DNA from: an uncultured Lachnospiraceae bacterium
GTDB taxonomy: Bacteria; Bacillota; Clostridia; Lachnospirales; Lachnospiraceae
Length of the DNA: 21,482 nucleotides
NCBI GenBank assembly: GCA_902782715.1
Contig: CACZOG010000181.1
Span: 1 to 21,482, forward strand
Direction: 5' to 3'
The notes under the pieces are model-generated. The model ran no database searches. It was not told the DNA's origin and worked only from the letters and a program-made list of their open reading frames with translations. Below are positions 1-7,377 of this stretch, piece after piece. The position numbers and the translations under genes are program-made. Numbering within the stretch: the first letter of the stretch is position 1; each line of letters opens with the position of its first letter.

Positions 1-468
1 CTTCAGTTCTGGTTCCTTCTCGTAAAAGATATCCCGCATACCGAATTCGTCAGCAAAAAGGAAGTTGCCGAGGAATATCAGAGCGCAGATGAAGAAAGGA
101 TCAAGGACGCCATCACATTTATTCAGGAAAATTATTACGACAGTATCTCACTCGATGATATTGCCGCAAGTATTCATATATCCAAAAGCGAGTGCTGCAG
201 ACTGTTTAAAAGAACAATCAAACAGACACCTTTTGAGTATCTCATGCGCTACAGGATCCTTATGGCCTGCGACATGATGATAAAGAGCCAGCGAAACGAC
301 GAGTCCATCTCATATCTTGCCGGAAGCGTGGGCTTTAACTCCGCCAGTTATTTTAACAAGCTCTTTAAGGAATACGTAGGCTGCACTCCCTCCGAATTTA
401 AAAAGCAATCAAAAACCGAACGAAGAGATAAGCTCTCCCCGTTCGGCATGTCATTCTCGCATATCTGA
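1..468 (+). CDS. AraC-family transcriptional regulator, C-terminal part (5' end outside window)
   Basis: The reading frame is open from base 1 and ends in TGA at 466-468, leaving the last 155 residues. The C-terminal ~100 residues form the AraC/XylS DNA-binding domain with two helix-turn-helix units. The first is around bases 145-240 (SLDDIAASIHIS, then LFKRTIKQTPFEYL). The second is around 301-410 (ISYLAGSVGFNSASYF, then LFKEYVGCTPSEFKK), and the GF-x-S-x-S-YF-x-x-x-FK-x-x-x-G-x-TP-x-x-(F/Y)-(R/K) signature is clear. The sensor domain lies outside the window, so the inducer is unknown; AraC proteins of this kind in gut Clostridia often control carbohydrate genes, but nothing here shows that. 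The stop is 5 bases from the stop of the convergent diguanylate cyclase gene. No hairpin terminator is visible between them, only a T-rich stretch. Confidence 0.93.
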   Translation, partial: LQFWFLLVKDIPHTEFVSKKEVAEEYQSADEERIKDAITFIQENYYDSISLDDIAASIHISKSECCRLFKRTIKQTPFEYLMRYRILMACDMMIKSQRNDESISYLAGSVGFNSASYFNKLFKEYVGCTPSEFKKQSKTERRDKLSPFGMSFSHI

Positions 469-473
469 TCTTT

Positions 474-1418
474 TTATTCTTTTTTATATTCGAAAAATCT
501 GTCTTTTCCGAATGATTTTGCTTTGTACAAAGCTTCATCCGCCATATTGAAAAGATTCTCGAAGTTACCCGCATCTTTGGGGAAATACGCAACACCTATC
601 GAACACGAGATATTTATTTTTTTTCCGTCCTTTAAATAGGGTTTTCTTATTGCTTCGTTTAACTGATTTGCGCGAAGTATCGTCGCATCTTTTGTGGTGT
701 TCTTCATGAATACCATGAATTCGTCTCCGCCGAATCTTCCCTTTATGTCGCTGTCTCTGAAGGTTCTTTTAAGAACACTTGCAAAGTATTTGATAACTTC
801 GTCTCCGACCGCATGACCGAAATTGTCGTTAACGCTCTTAAAGTCATCGCAGTCGATCATCAGAAGAGCATGCATCTGATCTTTCTCGGATTCTATGAGA
901 TAAGTCGTGATCGCTTCGGTAACCGCAGACTTATTAAGAAGTCCGGTAAGCGCATCCATATTGGCTTTATGGGAAAGCTGAACCTGACGGATCTTCTCCT
1001 GATTCGTCTTATCGTAAAGATCCTGATTCATGCGGTTTATCTCTTTCTGGGAGATAACCATCTCTGTCACATCAAAAAGAACGCTGTACACATTCTCCGA
1101 ACCGTCGTTTTCGACAACAAGTCTTCCCTGGAAGATAACATCCTTCTCGTCGTCAAAAATGCCTTTTACCCTGAAATTTGCCTCGCAGTAATCCTGAAAG
1201 TCAAGCTGACCTTCGATCATTTCCTTAACGTTCTTTCTGTCTTCCTTGTACATGAACATTTCAAAAGAATTGTAATACTTCTCAAGGAAGGCCTTTTCCG
1301 AAAGACCGAAGAGATTTAAAAGGCCGTCGGAAACAAAGACAAATTTGTAGCTTTGTCTGTCAAAAACGAAAAATGCGCCGGGTATTCTGTTCATCAGGTC
1401 CATTGATTCACTAATCAT
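474..1418 (-). CDS. PAS-GGDEF diguanylate cyclase
   Basis: This 314-residue soluble protein has an N-terminal PAS-like sensor (about residues 8-120), a short helical linker (about 122-150) and a GGDEF domain (about 152-312). The GGDEF motif is intact at 230-234. An RxxD inhibitory site (RDSD, 221-224) sits exactly five residues upstream, so the enzyme should make c-di-GMP from two GTP and be open to product inhibition. No membrane segment is seen, so the signal is probably cytoplasmic (redox, a small ligand or a partner). The gene starts 15 bases after the prfA stop with a GGAG-type ribosome site in the gap, and probably forms the end of the prmC-prfA transcript. The functional link to translation termination is unclear. 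It converges tail to tail with the AraC gene. Confidence 0.9.
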   Translation of the reverse strand: MISESMDLMNRIPGAFFVFDRQSYKFVFVSDGLLNLFGLSEKAFLEKYYNSFEMFMYKEDRKNVKEMIEGQLDFQDYCEANFRVKGIFDDEKDVIFQGRLVVENDGSENVYSVLFDVTEMVISQKEINRMNQDLYDKTNQEKIRQVQLSHKANMDALTGLLNKSAVTEAITTYLIESEKDQMHALLMIDCDDFKSVNDNFGHAVGDEVIKYFASVLKRTFRDSDIKGRFGGDEFMVFMKNTTKDATILRANQLNEAIRKPYLKDGKKINISCSIGVAYFPKDAGNFENLFNMADEALYKAKSFGKDRFFEYKKE

Positions 1419-1433
1419 AACCTTCTCCGTTGA

Positions 1434-2513
1434 TTACATTTCCTGCTCATTGAGTTTCGCAAGCTTTGCAGCCTGATCTGCTGCGATGCACGCATCTATG
1501 ATCTCGTCGATATCTCCGTTCATGATCTTGTCAAGTTTGTAAAGCGTAAGATTGATCCTGTGGTCGGTAACTCTTCCCTGAGGGAAGTTATAGGTTCTTA
1601 TCTTCTCGGATCTGTCACCCGTACCGATCTGGCTCTTACGAAGTTCAGCTTCGGCATCATGTGCTTTCTGCTGTTCAAGATCGTAGAGTTTCGCACGAAG
1701 CAGTGCAAAAGCTTTGGCTTTGTTCTGGATCTGTGATTTCTCTGTCTGCGAGTAGATAACGATACCCGTAGGATAATGGGTAAGTCTTACTGCAGAGTCA
1801 GTTGTATTGACACACTGTCCGCCGCAGCCCGACGCTCTCATAACGTCGATCCTGATATCAGCTTCGTTGATCTCAACTTCAACTTCTTCAACTTCTGGCA
1901 TTACCGCAACGGTTACGGTTGATGTATGGATTCTTCCGCCTGATTCGGTCTCGGGAACTCTCTGTACTCTGTGTACGCCCGATTCGTATTTAAGTTTCGA
2001 ATATGCACCGTTACCGGTGATCATGAATTCAACTTCCTTCATGCCTCCGATGCCGATCTCGTCAATGTTTACAGTCTCGATCTTCCAGTTCTGACTCTCT
2101 GCATAATGTACGTAGAGTCTGTACATCTCGGCTGCAAAAAGTGCTGCCTCGTCTCCGCCTGCACCCGCACGTATTTCCACGATAACGTTCTTATCGTCGT
2201 TAGGGTCCTTGGGAAGAAGAAGGATCTTAAGCTTCTGTTCAAGATTAGCTACGGTATCCCTTGCTTCATTTAATTCTTCTTTTAACATCTCTCTCATCTC
2301 TTCGTCATTCTCTGCGTCGAGCATTTCAAGAGAGTCTTTGATCGTTTCATTTGCTTTCTTATATTCTTTGTAGGCCTCGACTATGGGTGTAAGATCACTC
2401 TGTTCTTTCATCAGCGCTCTGAATCTTGTCTGATTGTCAGTAACGTTCGGCGACTGAAGTTCACCCATGAGTTCTTCGAACCTGATCAATAGATCTTCAA
2501 GTTTGTCAAACAT
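1434..2513 (-). CDS. prfA: Peptide chain release factor 1 (RF1)
   Basis: RF1 reads UAA and UAG in the ribosomal A site and triggers release of the finished polypeptide. The 359-residue length is normal. The codon-recognition tripeptide region is RVQRVPETES with PET at 187-189, the RF1-type PxT (RF2 has SPF). The catalytic loop is GCGGQCVNTTDS with GGQ at 231-233; many homologues have A and H where this one has the two cysteines, but the essential GGQ is intact and its Gln would be methylated by PrmC. The start follows the prmC stop by 4 bases, and its GGAGG site overlaps the end of prmC, so translation of the two is likely coupled. This pairing of RF1 with its own methylase gene is standard in Firmicutes. 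Confidence 0.98.
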   Translation of the reverse strand: MFDKLEDLLIRFEELMGELQSPNVTDNQTRFRALMKEQSDLTPIVEAYKEYKKANETIKDSLEMLDAENDEEMREMLKEELNEARDTVANLEQKLKILLLPKDPNDDKNVIVEIRAGAGGDEAALFAAEMYRLYVHYAESQNWKIETVNIDEIGIGGMKEVEFMITGNGAYSKLKYESGVHRVQRVPETESGGRIHTSTVTVAVMPEVEEVEVEINEADIRIDVMRASGCGGQCVNTTDSAVRLTHYPTGIVIYSQTEKSQIQNKAKAFALLRAKLYDLEQQKAHDAEAELRKSQIGTGDRSEKIRTYNFPQGRVTDHRINLTLYKLDKIMNGDIDEIIDACIAADQAAKLAKLNEQEM

Positions 2514-2517
2514 ATAT

Positions 2518-3342
2518 TTAACCTCCGAAAACGGCGCTTACAACTCTGTTAAGCCCGTTTAAATCCTTAATAACCTTAATGTTCACGAACCCTTCTTTAC
2601 CAAGAATATCCGGAACGCTTTCACCCTGATCGTATCCGATCTCCAATAAAAGAAGACCGTCTTTTATAAGGTGATCATGCGCTTCCTTTGCTATTATTCT
2701 GTAAAAATCGAGTCCGTCCTCTCCGCCGCAAAGAGCCGTAAAAGGTTCGTATTCCTTAACCGTTGCGTCAAGTTCATCTATAACCTTTCTCTCTATGTAT
2801 GGCGGGTTTGATATGATAACGTCAAATCTGCCGTCAATGTTCTTAAACATATCGCTTACGGTAAATTCGACATCGCATTCATTTAACTTTGCGTTCTTTA
2901 CAGCCGTATTAACCGCCTGTTCGCTTATATCGCTTCCGAATGCCCTGATATCGTTTCTCTCATGTTTGAGTGCTATGATGATGCATCCCGTACCGGTACA
3001 CATATCAAGTACTCCGGCATTCTTTGGAACGCTTTTTATGGCTTCTTGTGTCAACACTTCCGTATCAAACCTCGGAATAAGCGTATCTTTGTCACAAAAA
3101 AACTGAAGACCGTAAAAGTATGTCTTTCCGGTTATGTACTGCACGGGTTCCCCTGTATTTCTTCTTTCGACAAGTTCGAGAAGCGTATCCTTTTTCTCCT
3201 GCGTTTCTTCCTCTTCGGGATGAAGGAACAGACTCATCCTGTCCTTTCCCGTTACATATTCGAAAAGAATAAGCGCATCGGATTCGGCTTCCGGGGAATC
3301 TATGCTTTTCTTTGCAAGTTCAAAGAGTTCTTTGTCAGTCAT
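2518..3342 (-). CDS. prmC: Release factor glutamine methyltransferase
   Basis: PrmC (HemK) transfers a methyl group from S-adenosylmethionine to the Gln of the GGQ motif in RF1/RF2. The chosen start, ATG at 3340-3342 (MTDKELFELAKK), gives 274 residues, the usual family length. A longer open frame to 3408 would add 22 residues that lie inside the upstream gene and look unlike the family. Family marks are GEPVQYITG (64-72), RFDTEVL (91-97), the SAM motif LDMCTGTG (112-119) and the catalytic NPPY (179-182). The first 8 bases overlap the end of the DUF1385 gene, and the stop is 4 bases from prfA, so translation is probably coupled on both sides. Confidence 0.96.
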   Translation of the reverse strand: MTDKELFELAKKSIDSPEAESDALILFEYVTGKDRMSLFLHPEEEETQEKKDTLLELVERRNTGEPVQYITGKTYFYGLQFFCDKDTLIPRFDTEVLTQEAIKSVPKNAGVLDMCTGTGCIIIALKHERNDIRAFGSDISEQAVNTAVKNAKLNECDVEFTVSDMFKNIDGRFDVIISNPPYIERKVIDELDATVKEYEPFTALCGGEDGLDFYRIIAKEAHDHLIKDGLLLLEIGYDQGESVPDILGKEGFVNIKVIKDLNGLNRVVSAVFGG

Positions 3343-5233
3343 CGGAATCAAGTCCCAGTCTCTTGAATATTTCGTCATACTCATCATCGAGCATCTTGTT
3401 AAACGCATCCGTATCCTTTAAAGTCAGATGACCGTGCTCATCAATGATATTGTCGAAATCGTATTCTTCGTCGGATTCTTTTTCGATCTCTTCTTCTTCG
3501 TAATTGTAAACTCTGGATACGATTCCGCCTTCGGGCAGCACTTCAACAATATTGTCGAGGCTTTCGGGCATGGGAATGCTTTCGATGTTCTTGTTAAAGA
3601 GAGGACCTTCTTCTTCCTCGTCCTCTTCTTTGGCCCTTGCCGCTTCCTCAAGGATGGGCTCGGTAACAGGCTCGAACTGAATAGTATTCACATCCACTTC
3701 TTCGTCTTCGGGATCGAATCCGTAATCATCGTCAAAATCAATGCTGACGGGTTGTGTCTTACTTAATTTCTCCATATCAGATTCCACCTTTTCTTCACTC
3801 TGATACTCATCAAAATCATAAGTTACAATATCTTCGGAAACGTATTCTTCGCCTTCGTAGTCGTTGATCTCTTCCTGTATTTCATGATGTGCGATAACGA
3901 ATCTCTCTTCTTCGGGAAGTTCTTCCTCGTAAGTTCCGATCTGGCTTTCGTCTATCGGAGCAAATTCCTCGGTAAGAGAACCGATAGCTTCCTCGAATTC
4001 TTCTTCGAGTGCTTTGGTATTATCTTCTTCCTCTTTGGGCTCATCGGCCTTCTTTGTTTCTTTTATCTTAACTTTCTTTTCTTTGTTTTCTTTATGTTCT
4101 TCGTTTTCGCTTACGCGGCGTTTCTTCTTTCTTTCGCGCATAACGCTCTGTTCTTTGATGATCTCCTCATCAATCTGAGTTATCTCGGCCATTATGCTTG
4201 CATCCATCTTGGCTGCTTCGGATTCGGCCTCAATCTCCTCTGCACTCTTCTTGGGCTTGATACCGAAATCGGAGTCGGAATATTTCTCAGGGAAATTAAT
4301 AACAAGGAATTCCTTCCAGTCAAATACCGCATCAACAGCGGAAATGGCAGTCTTTATCATTTCATCGTCCGGACTTGCCAGTGAGAAAAGCTCGAAGAAA
4401 AATACCGGAGCCATCAGTATTCTCGTAAAAGTATTGTCAGGAAGATAATTCAACAATACGTAAAATTCGTAAAAAAGACCGGTTGCCAGGGGCAGATAAA
4501 GCAGTCTGAAAAGAAGACGCATTCCGACATTGTCGATCTTTACGAATACGAAAAGTACAATCGATATGAAAAAGCAGAATACGATGTAATCCGAAAGGCA
4601 TCTTCCGAAATATCTCGAAGAAGCCATTACATTCTTATATGTAAGTTTTCTTCCGCGTTCGAGGCAGTTTATAACCTTATGTTCTGCGGAATGATATTTC
4701 CTCATTCTTCTTACTTCCTTAAAAGCAAGCAGGAATGAAAGGAAAGCGAACATTATGATAACCGAAGCCGCAAATTCGATGATATGAATGACCGAATTGT
4801 TTATAATGTATCTTTCAAGAAAACGTGCAAGGAACATCGGAAAGAAAGACACCATAAGAATACATACAACAAAAGAGACACAAGCGGTTATCGCCGTGAC
4901 TATCATGTTTGTATGCTTTCCGAATAATCTGTTTAATATCTTGTCAATAAAAGTCTCTTTGCCGGTATCGTTTCCGAAAAAATCAGCTGACAGCTCAAGT
5001 GCTTCGAGCGTCCAGAGGATATTCTGAACAAGTATGAATATACCTCTGACAAACGGGATCTTCTTGATTAGTTTGTCAGGATTCGCTTCGGCATTTTTGA
5101 CTATTGTCTGAAGTTCCCCATCGGATTTACGAACCACAACGGCTATTTTGTTCTGATTCTTCATCAGAACGCCCTCAAATACAGGCTTCCCGTTTAAGCC
5201 GCTGTTTCGTATCTTACGTCTTTTTTTGGCCAT
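3335..5233 (-). CDS. DUF1385 (YqhQ-like) membrane protein with long acidic C-terminal tail
   Basis: Residues ~14-305 form the DUF1385 domain. It begins with GLNGKPVFEGVLMK, contains several hydrophobic segments (about 108-135, 147-172, 214-234 and 240-262) and carries the family motif YHSAEHKVINCLERG around 180-194. The molecular role of DUF1385 is not established as far as I know; it travels with rpmE, prmC and prfA in many Firmicutes. This copy has 632 residues, about twice the usual length. From ~325 to the end it is predicted disordered and very rich in Glu and Asp, interrupted by a basic patch at about 366-395 (RERKKKRR and KKVKIKETKK). The last 40 residues regain some order (HLTLKDTDAFNKML, then EIFKRLGLDSDD), which could be a short binding motif. 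The ribosome site is GGAG, 5 bases from ATG. No clear promoter precedes the gene, so it may depend on read-through from rpmE. Confidence 0.9.
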   Translation of the reverse strand: MAKKRRKIRNSGLNGKPVFEGVLMKNQNKIAVVVRKSDGELQTIVKNAEANPDKLIKKIPFVRGIFILVQNILWTLEALELSADFFGNDTGKETFIDKILNRLFGKHTNMIVTAITACVSFVVCILMVSFFPMFLARFLERYIINNSVIHIIEFAASVIIMFAFLSFLLAFKEVRRMRKYHSAEHKVINCLERGRKLTYKNVMASSRYFGRCLSDYIVFCFFISIVLFVFVKIDNVGMRLLFRLLYLPLATGLFYEFYVLLNYLPDNTFTRILMAPVFFFELFSLASPDDEMIKTAISAVDAVFDWKEFLVINFPEKYSDSDFGIKPKKSAEEIEAESEAAKMDASIMAEITQIDEEIIKEQSVMRERKKKRRVSENEEHKENKEKKVKIKETKKADEPKEEEDNTKALEEEFEEAIGSLTEEFAPIDESQIGTYEEELPEEERFVIAHHEIQEEINDYEGEEYVSEDIVTYDFDEYQSEEKVESDMEKLSKTQPVSIDFDDDYGFDPEDEEVDVNTIQFEPVTEPILEEAARAKEEDEEEEGPLFNKNIESIPMPESLDNIVEVLPEGGIVSRVYNYEEEEIEKESDEEYDFDNIIDEHGHLTLKDTDAFNKMLDDEYDEIFKRLGLDSDD

Positions 5234-5283
5234 TGTATCTCCGAATCAGCGTGTTCGTTAAAAATGCATCAATAATAAAATAA

Positions 5284-5311
5284 AGGTTGAGATAATAAAT
5301 TACCTCAACCT
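5284..5311 (-). terminator. Intrinsic terminator after rpmE
   Basis: On the - strand AGGTTGAG (5304-5311) pairs with CTCAACCT (5284-5291). The inner bases GTAA/TTAT extend the stem to about 12 pairs around a TTTA loop. It is followed by a T-rich run (TTATTTTATTATT). It lies 13 bases past the rpmE stop and before the DUF1385 start, so it should reduce transcription into DUF1385-prmC-prfA. Confidence 0.85.
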
Positions 5312-5323
5312 CTCTGTCCACAA

Positions 5324-5530
5324 TTAGTTGCTTTCAACGCCGTACTTCTTATTAAACTTATCAATACGTCCGCGAGCCTGTGTTGCTTTCTGCTGTCCTG
5401 TGTAGAAAGAGTGGCACTTCGAACAAACTTCTACGTGTATTTCTTTCTTTGTAGAACCTGTTACAAATGTGTTGCCACAGTTGCAGGTTACAGTTGCCTG
5501 ATAGTATTCAGGATGAATTCCTTCTCTCAT
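5324..5530 (-). CDS. rpmE: 50S ribosomal protein L31 (zinc-binding type)
   Basis: This 68-residue protein has the L31 opening MREGIHPEYY and four zinc-ligand cysteines, C16 and C18 (TCNCGNTF) and C36 and C39 (VCSKCHSFYTG), so it is the C+ form rather than the zinc-free YtiA form. L31 sits at the intersubunit bridge of the ribosome. A strong ribosome site (AGAGGTGAG) lies just before the ATG. The gene has its own promoter with a perfect TATAAT and its own long hairpin terminator, which fits its need for much higher expression than its neighbours rho and prmC. Confidence 0.98.
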   Translation of the reverse strand: MREGIHPEYYQATVTCNCGNTFVTGSTKKEIHVEVCSKCHSFYTGQQKATQARGRIDKFNKKYGVESN

Positions 5531-5582
5531 TTCATCTCACCTCTCTATATTAAATTCCTTTATTGTCACAAAATGCTTGATT

Positions 5583-5611
5583 ATTATATCATGACGTATT
5601 TTTCAATGCAA
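5583..5611 (-). promoter_or_regulatory. Predicted sigma-A promoter of rpmE
   Basis: On the - strand TTGCAT (5606-5611), a 17-base spacer and a perfect TATAAT (5583-5588) precede rpmE by about 50 bases, beginning inside the short gap after the rho stop. The -35 matches only three of six consensus bases; the -10 and the spacing are ideal. Confidence 0.65.
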
Positions 5612-5619
5612 GTGTTTTT

Positions 5620-7140
5620 TTAATACCACTTTGATTTGTTCATCATTGCCACAAATTCGTCATTATTCTTGGTTTTAGAGAACAGATCGAGAACCCTGTC
5701 GACAGCTTCATCGGGTTTGAGTCCGTTAAAGCCTCTTCTCATTAAGCTGATCGCGTTAAGTTCTTCGGGATTAAGAAGCAGATGCTCGTTTCTTGTGCCC
5801 GATTTGGGAATGTCGATCGCAGGGAATACTCTCTTTTCTGAAAGTTTTCTGTCGAGAACGAGTTCCATATTACCGGTTCCTTTGAATTCCTCGTATACGA
5901 CATCATCCATTTTGGAGCCCGTATCAACGAGTGCCGTTGCGAGGATGGTAAGGCTTCCGCCCTCTCTCATCGTTCTTGCAGCACCGAAGAATTTCTTGGG
6001 CATGTGTAAAGCTGCGGGATCGAGACCGCCCGAAAGAGTCCTTCCCGAAGGAGGGATCACCTGGTTGTATGCTCTTGTAAGTCTTGTTATGGAGTCAAGA
6101 AGGATAATGACATCCTGTCTGGATTCGACAAGTCTCTTGGCTCTCTCGATAACCATTTCGGCTACTCTCTTGTGATGTTCGGGTGTTTCATCAAATGTGG
6201 AATAAATAACTTCCACGTTCGTTCCTTTGATCGCTTCTTTGATATCGGTAACTTCCTCGGGACGTTCATCGATAAGAAGAATGATCATATGCATGTTGCG
6301 GTTGCTGTACAAAACGCTCTTCGCGATATCTTTAAGCAGTGTTGTCTTACCTGCTTTGGGCTGGGATACGATCATGCCTCTCTGTCCCTTGCCCACGGGA
6401 GATACCAGATCGACGATCCTCATCGAAACGGGTGCGCCCGGAATATCGAGTCTTATCTTCTCTTTCGGGAATACCGGAGTCATCTCCTCAAATTTATATC
6501 TGTTGGCGATCATCTCGGGAGGATTGCCGTTTATCTTGTCTATGAATAAAAGCGGTGAAAACTTTTCTTTATCGCTTTTGATCTTGATGTTACCGGATAC
6601 GACATCTCCGGTTCTTATGCCGAATTTCTTAACAAGTCCGGATCCGATATAAATATCCTGATCTCCCGTTAAGAAGTTCTTGCTTCTTATAAATCCGAAG
6701 TTGTCGGGCATTATCTCGCAGATTCCCGAAGCTCTGATATGAGTATCAAGTCTGGGATCGTATTCCTGTTCAAAAGGCGGCTTGCCGATAACGATCTTTC
6801 TTACTTCGTTCTCGGCCTCTCCTTCTGCCGGAGCTGTTTCTTTTACGGCTTCTTCTTTATTTGCTTCCTTTTTAACGGGTTTTTCTTTTGCGTTAACCTT
6901 CTCTTTTGCCGGAGCCTTCTCTGTTTTGGCTTTCTCTGCCTTAACTTTTACGGTTTTGGCCTTTTCAGCCTCGATCTCTTTTAATACGGCCTCGTTCTTT
7001 TTGGCGATTTCTTCTTTTTCTTTTTCAACAAGAAGATCTATTATTTTCTCTTTGTTCATTGAAGAACAACCCTTGATTCCTGCACTTTTTGCAATGTCTT
7101 TTAAAACATCCAATTTAAGAGTTTCGTACTTCTCGCGCAT
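5620..7140 (-). CDS. rho: Transcription termination factor Rho
   Basis: Rho is a hexameric RNA-dependent ATPase that pulls RNA from RNA polymerase. Visible parts are a Rho_N helical domain (residues 1-45), the cold-shock-like RNA-binding fold with RNP1 DNFGFIRS (146-153), Walker A SQPKAGKTTLL (259-269), the Walker B region ending VIILLDSITR, and the R-loop region IPPSGRTLSGGLDP (362-375). The 506-residue length exceeds E. coli Rho (419) because of a Lys/Glu/Ala-rich, low-complexity segment at about 42-115, between Rho_N and the RNA-binding fold. Such insertions are common in Clostridia and Actinobacteria, and some bind RNA or form condensates in other species. The ribosome site is GGAGG. The gene has its own promoter and a leader of about 100 bases with a small hairpin. 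The chosen start gives a complete Rho_N domain. Confidence 0.97.
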   Translation of the reverse strand: MREKYETLKLDVLKDIAKSAGIKGCSSMNKEKIIDLLVEKEKEEIAKKNEAVLKEIEAEKAKTVKVKAEKAKTEKAPAKEKVNAKEKPVKKEANKEEAVKETAPAEGEAENEVRKIVIGKPPFEQEYDPRLDTHIRASGICEIMPDNFGFIRSKNFLTGDQDIYIGSGLVKKFGIRTGDVVSGNIKIKSDKEKFSPLLFIDKINGNPPEMIANRYKFEEMTPVFPKEKIRLDIPGAPVSMRIVDLVSPVGKGQRGMIVSQPKAGKTTLLKDIAKSVLYSNRNMHMIILLIDERPEEVTDIKEAIKGTNVEVIYSTFDETPEHHKRVAEMVIERAKRLVESRQDVIILLDSITRLTRAYNQVIPPSGRTLSGGLDPAALHMPKKFFGAARTMREGGSLTILATALVDTGSKMDDVVYEEFKGTGNMELVLDRKLSEKRVFPAIDIPKSGTRNEHLLLNPEELNAISLMRRGFNGLKPDEAVDRVLDLFSKTKNNDEFVAMMNKSKWY

Positions 7141-7195
7141 AAAACCTCCATATTCTTAAGTACACATTATTGTTTGTTTGGGAACAAGTATCGAA

Positions 7196-7215
7196 ACCGT
7201 CCGATATATGACGGT
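7196..7215 (-). other. Inverted repeat in the rho leader
   Basis: ACCGTC (7196-7201) and GACGGT (7210-7215) form a perfect 6-base inverted repeat around an 8-base A/T-rich loop in the predicted rho 5' untranslated region. There is no T-run after it on the - strand, so it is not a standard terminator. It could be a leader hairpin or a protein-binding site. Confidence 0.5.
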
Positions 7216-7242
7216 AATTAGAATATATGATTAATTATCTGT

Positions 7243-7270
7243 ATTATACATCAATTATTTTTATTTGCAA
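7243..7270 (-). promoter_or_regulatory. Predicted sigma-A promoter of rho
   Basis: On the - strand TTGCAA (7265-7270), a 16-base spacer and TATAAT (7243-7248) lie about 100 bases before the rho ATG. The implied leader (about 7141-7236) is long enough for autoregulation, which is known for rho in several bacteria but is not shown here. Confidence 0.65.
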
Positions 7271-7289
7271 GTTGGATTGTATCATTATC

Positions 7290-7318
7290 TTGTAAAATGG
7301 ATTGTTATCAAGTATAAT
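7290..7318 (+). promoter_or_regulatory. Predicted sigma-A promoter of the DHH gene
   Basis: TTGTAA (7290-7295), a 17-base spacer and a perfect TATAAT (7313-7318) predict a start near 7325 and a leader of about 53 bases. A ribosome site (AGGGG) lies 8 bases before the ATG at 7378. It is divergent from the rho promoter, with about 19 bases between the two elements. Confidence 0.7.
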
Positions 7319-7377
7319 TTAAATGTGGGTTTTGCCACGAGATTAGCAATAATATTTAATATATAGGGGTATTTGTT

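Noticed and set aside
813..1319. Open frame of 168 codons on the + strand
   Set aside because: It is the mirror of the first diguanylate cyclase, whose frame has clear PAS and GGDEF motifs. No ribosome site is seen.
3343..3408. A longer N-terminus for PrmC (22 more residues)
   Set aside because: The added residues lie inside the DUF1385 coding region and do not resemble PrmC; ATG at 3340-3342 gives the family-typical length and opening.
3884..4384. Open frame of 166 codons on the + strand rich in Phe and Leu
   Set aside because: It is antisense to the acidic tail of the DUF1385 gene; Glu codons read backwards give Phe/Leu-rich frames. It has no ribosome site and no family likeness.
6739..7159. 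Overlapping + strand frames with repeated Phe/Ser/Ala-rich sequence that look like a membrane protein
   Set aside because: They are antisense to the Lys/Glu/Ala-rich insert of Rho, which explains the composition.
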